Assembly: GCF_010672455.1 (NCBI RefSeq)
Contig: NZ_JAAHGO010000032.1
Span: forward strand, 31,997 to 73,354
DNA length: 41,358 nt
Source: Okeania sp. SIO2C9
GTDB taxonomy: Bacteria > Cyanobacteriota > Cyanobacteriia > Cyanobacteriales > Microcoleaceae
Direction of reading: 5' to 3'
Shown here piece by piece: positions 37,068 through 41,358 of the stretch (within the stretch, counting starts at the first letter, position 1; every line of letters starts with the position of its first letter). The notes beneath the pieces are model-generated. The model was not told the DNA's origin and did not search any database. It saw only the letters and a list, made by a program, of their open reading frames with translations. Position numbers and translations under genes: made by a program.

Positions 37068-37361
37068 TTAATAAACTCCAGCAGCAGAAGGTTCTGTTAC
37101 TCCTATTGCGTCCATAGGTTCATCATCTAAATCACTAGAAATAACTTCTCCCGGTGCTGCTGCTAGAGCTGTCAAACCAACTGCTTCGGCATATTTTAAG
37201 TAAGTTTCTACTGAAGCAATGACTACCCTAGCTTCAATTGCCAGTAATTCAATACCGACTAAGGAAACACGAACCCAAGCATCTATGACAACACCTTTAT
37301 CAAGAATTCGGTCTACAACTTCAGCGAGACTGGAAGATGAGTTGATTTTTTCTACTGCCAT
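37068..37361 (-). CDS. gvpA: Gas vesicle structural protein GvpA, first copy, with C-terminal extension
   Basis: The canonical GvpA body (to about residue 70) carries [20 protein letters not shown] and [14 protein letters not shown]. The 97-residue length exceeds the usual 71; the tail ([20 protein letters not shown] and on) is acidic and differs from that of the second copy. AAGGAAT precedes the ATG, and the AT-rich 37362-37440 region likely holds the operon promoter. Main wall protein of the gas vesicle. Confidence 0.95.
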   Translation of the reverse strand: MAVEKINSSSSLAEVVDRILDKGVVIDAWVRVSLVGIELLAIEARVVIASVETYLKYAEAVGLTALAAAPGEVISSDLDDEPMDAIGVTEPSAAGVY

Positions 37362-37436
37362 AATTTTTATTCCTTAATTTGCAATAAGCATCAATTTAAC
37401 AGTTTCCTAGCTTGGTTTAGCAACTATGTAATTTTG

Positions 37437-37590
37437 GCGTTGCTGATTCTGGGTATGATTCAAGCTCCCCTAACCCCCCAATTTTGGGGGGAATAAAACT
37501 CTAAAAGTCCCCCAATGGGTAGGGGATGCGCGGGGGCGAAGGCGAGAACCAAACAATCGCGCATTCATACTTCAATTCAGCAACCATGTA
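37437..37590. repeat. Family C-like inverted repeat between gvpA and gvpF/L
   Basis: GGCGTTGCTGATTCTGGGTATGATTCA is mirrored imperfectly by CATTCATACTTCAATTCAGC-AACC. A C-rich tract (CCCCCCAATTTTGGGGGG) inside forms its own hairpin. The 418-bp gap 37362-37779 also has AACAGGGAATAGGGAATAGG heptamers and no gene. Confidence 0.6.
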
Positions 37591-37779
37591 ATTTTTTAGT
37601 TGACTTTCAAGTAAGCGCTGCTAAATATTAGGATGCTGAAATAATCCGCTTTACAGAGATTTTTAAGTCTCAGTTAACTATAACATTATCTTTGTCATTC
37701 TGATGATAATTTTCATATAGCAGGGAACAGGGAATAGGGAATAGGCAACAGTGGGAAAAACATTTCTTTTTGTTTCTTG

Positions 37780-38457
37780 CTATACAAAATGATAAGGGGG
37801 GAGTGGCTCACTCAAACTAATTTCCCAATAGGAACACTCAGCTTGCCAAGTTGGTAATTGTTGAGTAGTTAGAACTTCTACTTCACTATTGGCCAACAAA
37901 TGGACTTGTTTAGTCTCCCCTTCTGTACTATTTTTCCAGACTGCTTGTGGATATTCTTTGAGAATTAACTGACGTATATTTTCCAGTTGTTGACGTTGTT
38001 CAGTTTGAAAAGCTTGCTGTTGTTGAAAGCGTTGTTTTTTAGCTAATAAATAAGCTTTGCCACGAGCATTACTACTTTCTAGGTTAGAAGGGGGAGAAAC
38101 AGGAGAAAATTTGATGGTATATTCTGCCTTTTCTGCCAATTGAGTTAAAGTAGTCAGATATTGTTGCTGATTATTTTGTAAGTGATTAACAATATTTTCA
38201 ACAGTAGCAAAAGCATTTCCAAATCTGAGTGGTATTAGGGAAGTTTGCTGAAATATTTCTCGAACTACAAGATCGTGGGTTAATACTGCTTGGAGTAATT
38301 TTTCGTCTGTTTCCTGTATTGCCTCAATAGATATATCTGCTTCAGTTACAGCAGCCAGATTTTGATATGTAATTAGTTCGACTTCCTTTTCCATGCCTTT
38401 TGGCAATGCTAGGGATGATTTGGGTAAATTAACGAAAGCGTAGACATAAAATGACAT
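37780..38457 (-). CDS. Gas vesicle protein GvpF/GvpL family
   Basis: This 225-residue protein fits the GvpL/GvpF family, accessory proteins that nucleate gas vesicle assembly and interact with GvpA. It starts SFYVYAFVNLPKS and has the family's THDLVVREIFQQTSLIPLRFGNAFAT stretch (split here into ligand-like segments THDLVVREIF and LIPLRFGNAF). A helical Gln-rich region (about 135-180) follows, ending in a strand segment and LPPYHFV. It lies upstream of the gvpA genes on the same strand, separated by a repeat-filled gap, so it may have its own promoter. GvpF and GvpL are not told apart here. Confidence 0.9.
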   Translation of the reverse strand: MSFYVYAFVNLPKSSLALPKGMEKEVELITYQNLAAVTEADISIEAIQETDEKLLQAVLTHDLVVREIFQQTSLIPLRFGNAFATVENIVNHLQNNQQQYLTTLTQLAEKAEYTIKFSPVSPPSNLESSNARGKAYLLAKKQRFQQQQAFQTEQRQQLENIRQLILKEYPQAVWKNSTEGETKQVHLLANSEVEVLTTQQLPTWQAECSYWEISLSEPLPPYHFV

Positions 38458-38494
38458 TTTAAATATTGGCAGTTATGACAGTGAGTTTTTTGCT

Positions 38495-38687
38495 CGTAGG
38501 TTGGGTTGAGGGTTTCCCGAAACTCAAAACAACTAATATCATGTCCAGATAATAATTTTTTTGTTTGTAGTAGGGCTTTAGCCCTAAGTATAGATAGGGC
38601 TAAAGCCCTACTACGAGCCTTTCAATGATAAGAAATTGTTGGGTTTCCCTCCGGGAAGCTCCGCTAACGTCCCTCAACCCAACCTAC
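38495..38687. mobile_element. Inverted-repeat element (GTAGGTTGGGTTGAGG ends)
   Basis: CGTAGGTTGGGTTGAGG pairs with CCTCAACCCAACCTAC. Inside is a second hairpin at 38567-38614 (GTAGTAGGGCTTTAGCCCTA mirrored by GGGCTAAAGCCCTACTAC) and a CTCCGGGAAGCTCCGCTAAC GC-rich insert. It ends 1 bp before the stop codon of the ATPase gene and may serve as its terminator. Confidence 0.75.
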
Positions 38688-38688
38688 A

Positions 38689-40623
38689 TTATTTAAAATT
38701 ATGAGACTGTTTTTGACTCATTAGAGCATTGTAAGCAGTAGTAAAGTGAGCATTTGTAATCCTGATTTTCTTTGGAGACTTAATTCCTTTAGCGCTATAA
38801 CTACGAATAGCAGCTAAAGCAGCTTGATTAGTCAACAATGCCAAATCTGCTCCATTCCAACCTTCTGTGCGACTTGCCCAATCTTTCAAATTTACTGCTT
38901 GCAGTGGGCGACCTTGATTATGAACTTTCAAAATTGCTAAACGACCTGCTATATCTGGCAAGTCTACCTTTATTTGCAAATCCAATCTTCCCGCTCGCAG
39001 TAATGCTGGGTCTAGAGCATCAGGACGGTTAGTTGCTCCCACCAATAATATCTGAGTACAGTCGCGCAAACCATCTAATTCTGTTAATAGTTGACCAACT
39101 AGGCGATCGCTTACTCCAGAATCTCCGATAAATTTACCACGAGCAGGAGCTAGAGTATCAATCTCATCAATAAATATTACACAAGGTGCAACCTGTCTTG
39201 CTTTAGAAAAAAGTTCTCGTACTGCTTCTTCTGCTGCTCCCACCCACTTACTCAGCAACTCCGGTCCGTTGACAGCAATAAAATTAGCTTGTGCTTGGGA
39301 AGCAACTGCTTTTGCCAGCAAAGTTTTTCCGGTTCCTGGTTCCCCCCATAATAAAATTCCTTTGGGAGCTTTTGCCTTAGTTTGTTCATATAATTCTGGA
39401 TATAGTAATGCACCTTCAACTGACTCTTGTAATTTTTGTTTGACTGCATCCAGACCGCCAATATTTTGCCAACTGACATTAGGCACTTCTACCGCTACAG
39501 ACCGTAATACAGAAGGTTTAATTTCCTTAATTGCTGCCAGAAAATCAGTTTGCAATAAACTCATATCCTCTGGAGTCGGACTATCTAAAGATGGAACTTG
39601 ACGACGGAGAGCTAAATAAGCTGCTTTTTGACATAAAGCTTTTAAGTCAGCACCTACTAACCCAACTGCCATATCGGCAATTTCTCCCAAGTCAACAGAA
39701 CTATCTAATGGCATAGAATTTGTCATTATCTGCAAAATTTCTAATCTTCCATTGCGGTCTGGAATACTGAAATTAATTTCTCGGTCAAATCTTCCCGGAC
39801 GACGCAGAGCAGGATCGATATGGTCTGGGCGGTTTGTTGCTGCTAAAATTAAGACACCCTGATGTTCGACAAATCCATCCATTAGTCCCAATAATTGGGC
39901 GACTAATCGTTTTTCGACTTCTCCTTCGACTTTGCTACGGTCTGGAGCAATACTATCAATCTCATCTATAAATATCAGACAAGGAGCAGATTGTTTTGCT
40001 TTGGTAAAAATTTTGCGTAACCTTGCTTCTGCTTCTCCATAATATTTGCTGATTACTTCTGGTCCGTTGATCGCAATATAATTGAGTCTCAGTTCTTCTG
40101 CTATTGCTTTAGCTGTGAGAGTTTTACCCGTACCTGGCGGTCCAACTAATAAGACTCCACGAGCAGGTTCTAATCCTAATTGTGATAATAAATCTGGGCG
40201 TTTGAGTGGGAGTTCTATTACTTCTCTTAATTCTTGAATTATTTCGGACATACCTCCAATGTCTTTGAGGGTAGGTCTTGATTTAGTTTCTGGGGGTGGG
40301 GGAGTAAAGTTAGTTTGTTGTTGAGGTCTATTTTCTGTGGAACCGCCAGTTTCTTTTGAGGTGGGTGCTGGTTTTGTATCTGGGGGTGGGGGAGTAAAGT
40401 TAGTTGGTTGTGGAGGTCTGGTTTGTCTAACAGGTTGTCTGATTTGGGTTTGATAATGGTCTCTTCTTCTTGGTATGTTAGTGTTAGTTCTTCTGGGAGT
40501 ATTGTTAATAGTTCGAGACTGTACCTGATAGGAAGTTTTTGCTTCCCCTGTTTCGGATTTTTTTTCTAGAACTTTTGCCAATTCTATTATTTGTCTTAAG
40601 TCTAATCTTAGAAAATGATTCAT
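38689..40623 (-). CDS. Double AAA+ ATPase, CDC48/VCP-like, linked to gas-vesicle genes
   Basis: This 644-residue protein has a short N-terminal helix (LRLDLRQIIELAKVLEKK), a Pro-rich low-complexity stretch (about 65-115, TNFTPPPP twice) and two AAA modules. Module 1 has Walker A GPPGTGKT, Walker B IFIDEIDSIAP and arginine fingers RRPGRFDRE. Module 2 has GEPGTGKT, IFIDEIDTLAP and LRAGRLDLQ. CDC48-type enzymes unfold or remodel protein complexes. It precedes gvpF/L on the same strand, so a role in gas-vesicle assembly or breakdown is an inference. It differs from the MoxR-type GvpN. Its promoter and first 42 codons are duplicated upstream. Confidence 0.88.
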   Translation of the reverse strand: MNHFLRLDLRQIIELAKVLEKKSETGEAKTSYQVQSRTINNTPRRTNTNIPRRRDHYQTQIRQPVRQTRPPQPTNFTPPPPDTKPAPTSKETGGSTENRPQQQTNFTPPPPETKSRPTLKDIGGMSEIIQELREVIELPLKRPDLLSQLGLEPARGVLLVGPPGTGKTLTAKAIAEELRLNYIAINGPEVISKYYGEAEARLRKIFTKAKQSAPCLIFIDEIDSIAPDRSKVEGEVEKRLVAQLLGLMDGFVEHQGVLILAATNRPDHIDPALRRPGRFDREINFSIPDRNGRLEILQIMTNSMPLDSSVDLGEIADMAVGLVGADLKALCQKAAYLALRRQVPSLDSPTPEDMSLLQTDFLAAIKEIKPSVLRSVAVEVPNVSWQNIGGLDAVKQKLQESVEGALLYPELYEQTKAKAPKGILLWGEPGTGKTLLAKAVASQAQANFIAVNGPELLSKWVGAAEEAVRELFSKARQVAPCVIFIDEIDTLAPARGKFIGDSGVSDRLVGQLLTELDGLRDCTQILLVGATNRPDALDPALLRAGRLDLQIKVDLPDIAGRLAILKVHNQGRPLQAVNLKDWASRTEGWNGADLALLTNQAALAAIRSYSAKGIKSPKKIRITNAHFTTAYNALMSQKQSHNFK

Positions 40624-41358
40624 TGTTTTAATTTTTGATGGTTTAACTTAATATTTGTGTTTGTAAATTCTTCAGTATTTAAACTATTTGTATCAGAATA
40701 ATCATCATGATGTAATTTATTGCAATAATATGATGTCCGAATAATAAATAATAAAAAAGTTTTTGTTTGTAGTTGGGCTTTAGCCCATCAAATATCTATA
40801 CTTCGGGCTAAAGCCCTACTACGAGCTTTAATTATAACTATTCAAGCTGATAGCTGATAGCTGATGGCTGAATGCTTTTCATTTGGGAGTATTGTTAATA
40901 GTTCGAGACTGTACCTGATAGGAAGTTTTTACTTCCCCTGTTTCGGATTTTTTTTCTAGAACTTTTGCCAATTCTATTATTTGTCTTAAGTCTAATCTTA
41001 GAAAATGATTCATTGTTTTAATTTTTGATGGTTTAACTTAATATTTGTGTTTGTAAATTCTTCAGTATTTAAACTATTTGTATCAGAATAATCATCATGA
41101 TGTAATTTATTGCAATAATATGATGTCCGAATAATAAATAATAAAAAAGTTTTTGTTTGTAGTTGGGCTTTAGCCCATCAAATATCTATACTTCGGGCTA
41201 AAGCCCTACTACGAGCTTTAATTATAACTATTCAAGCTGATAGCTGATAGCTGATGGCTGAATGCTTTTCATTTGGGAGTATTGTTAATAGTTCGAGACT
41301 GTACCTGATAGGAAGTTTTTACTTCCCCTGTTTCGGATTTTTTTTCTAGAACTTTTGC
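40495..41358. repeat. 390-bp tandem repeat spanning the ATPase gene start and promoter
   Basis: GGGAGTATTGTTAATAGTTC occurs at 40495, 40885 and 41275, a period of 390 bp; copy 3 is cut by the window end. One base differs between copies 1 and 2 (Ala codon GCA against Val GTA of the reading frame), while copies 2 and 3 agree over the visible part. Each unit holds the first codons of the ATPase gene, its upstream region, the GGGCTTTAGCCC palindrome and a GCTGATA array. A real duplication and an assembly effect are both possible. Confidence 0.95.
40879..41013 (-). pseudogene. Duplicated 5' end of the AAA ATPase gene
   Basis: From ATG 41013 the frame encodes MNHFLRLDLRQIIELAKVLE and on to TINNTPK, then a TGA, 44 residues in all. 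The first 43 residues equal those of the ATPase except for Ala-to-Val at position 28. It is driven by its own copy of the promoter region and could make a short N-terminal peptide, but no function can be claimed. Confidence 0.8.

Overview
The window looks like chromosome of a filamentous, non-heterocystous cyanobacterium, probably a relative of Trichodesmium, Okeania or Moorena; the genus is an inference. The reasons are HIP1-type GCGATCGC sites, a cyanobacterial uptake hydrogenase (HupS/HupL), gas-vesicle genes, a CyRepA1-type replication protein, low coding density and many short tandem repeats, mostly with a 7-bp unit. No tRNA, rRNA or CRISPR array was seen.

Layout. 1-2220: a tandem repeat, then a broken SDR-dioxygenase fusion gene with five in-frame TAA/TAG codons, ending in a MITE-like element. 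3257-7921: two NfeD-like membrane proteins and two SPFH/flotillin-like proteins, a probable membrane-microdomain set. 8271-10301: leucyl aminopeptidase and a four-helix-bundle (S23/Avd-like) gene. 11186-15148: a 1320-residue sensor with an ethylene-receptor-type membrane domain joined to PAS/GAF and GGDEF-EAL domains. 15349-16752: an IS200/IS605-type TnpB broken by a 19-bp GC-rich insertion. 17133-19298: lytic transglycosylase. 20411-23440: CyRepA1-like replication protein. 23441-25906: gene-poor, repeat-rich stretch holding an IS630 fragment with its own small insertion. 25907-28793: hupS and hupL. 28948-32762: small hypothetical gene, an Avd-like gene, a trypsin-FGE protein with a DGR-like variable C-terminus, its Trypco1 partner, a nuclease fragment and a GNAT. 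33519-40623: gas-vesicle region on the minus strand (CDC48-type AAA ATPase, GvpF/L, GvpA, GvpC, GvpA, a novel 676-residue repeat/propeller protein and an Arg-rich coil). 40495-41358: 390-bp tandem repeats copying the ATPase promoter and start.

How the parts work together. HupS and HupL form the H2-uptake enzyme, likely recycling H2 from nitrogenase. The gas-vesicle genes give buoyancy; the 676-residue protein is the best candidate for a new component, because its hydrophobic 58-residue repeats and 11-residue repeats recall the 33-residue logic of GvpC. The Trypco1-trypsin-FGE genes match a family of predicted conflict systems, and the FGE end has the codon pattern of a diversity-generating-retroelement target, although no reverse transcriptase or template repeat lies here.

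Two themes cut across the window. First, three separate accessory genes are interrupted by in-frame TAA/TAG codons at places where glutamine is expected, with no frameshift. Second, intergenic DNA is built from several MITE-like families, palindromes and heptamer arrays; at two places (a TnpB gene and an IS630 fragment) the inserted sequence can be cut out exactly because the disrupted protein is recognisable.
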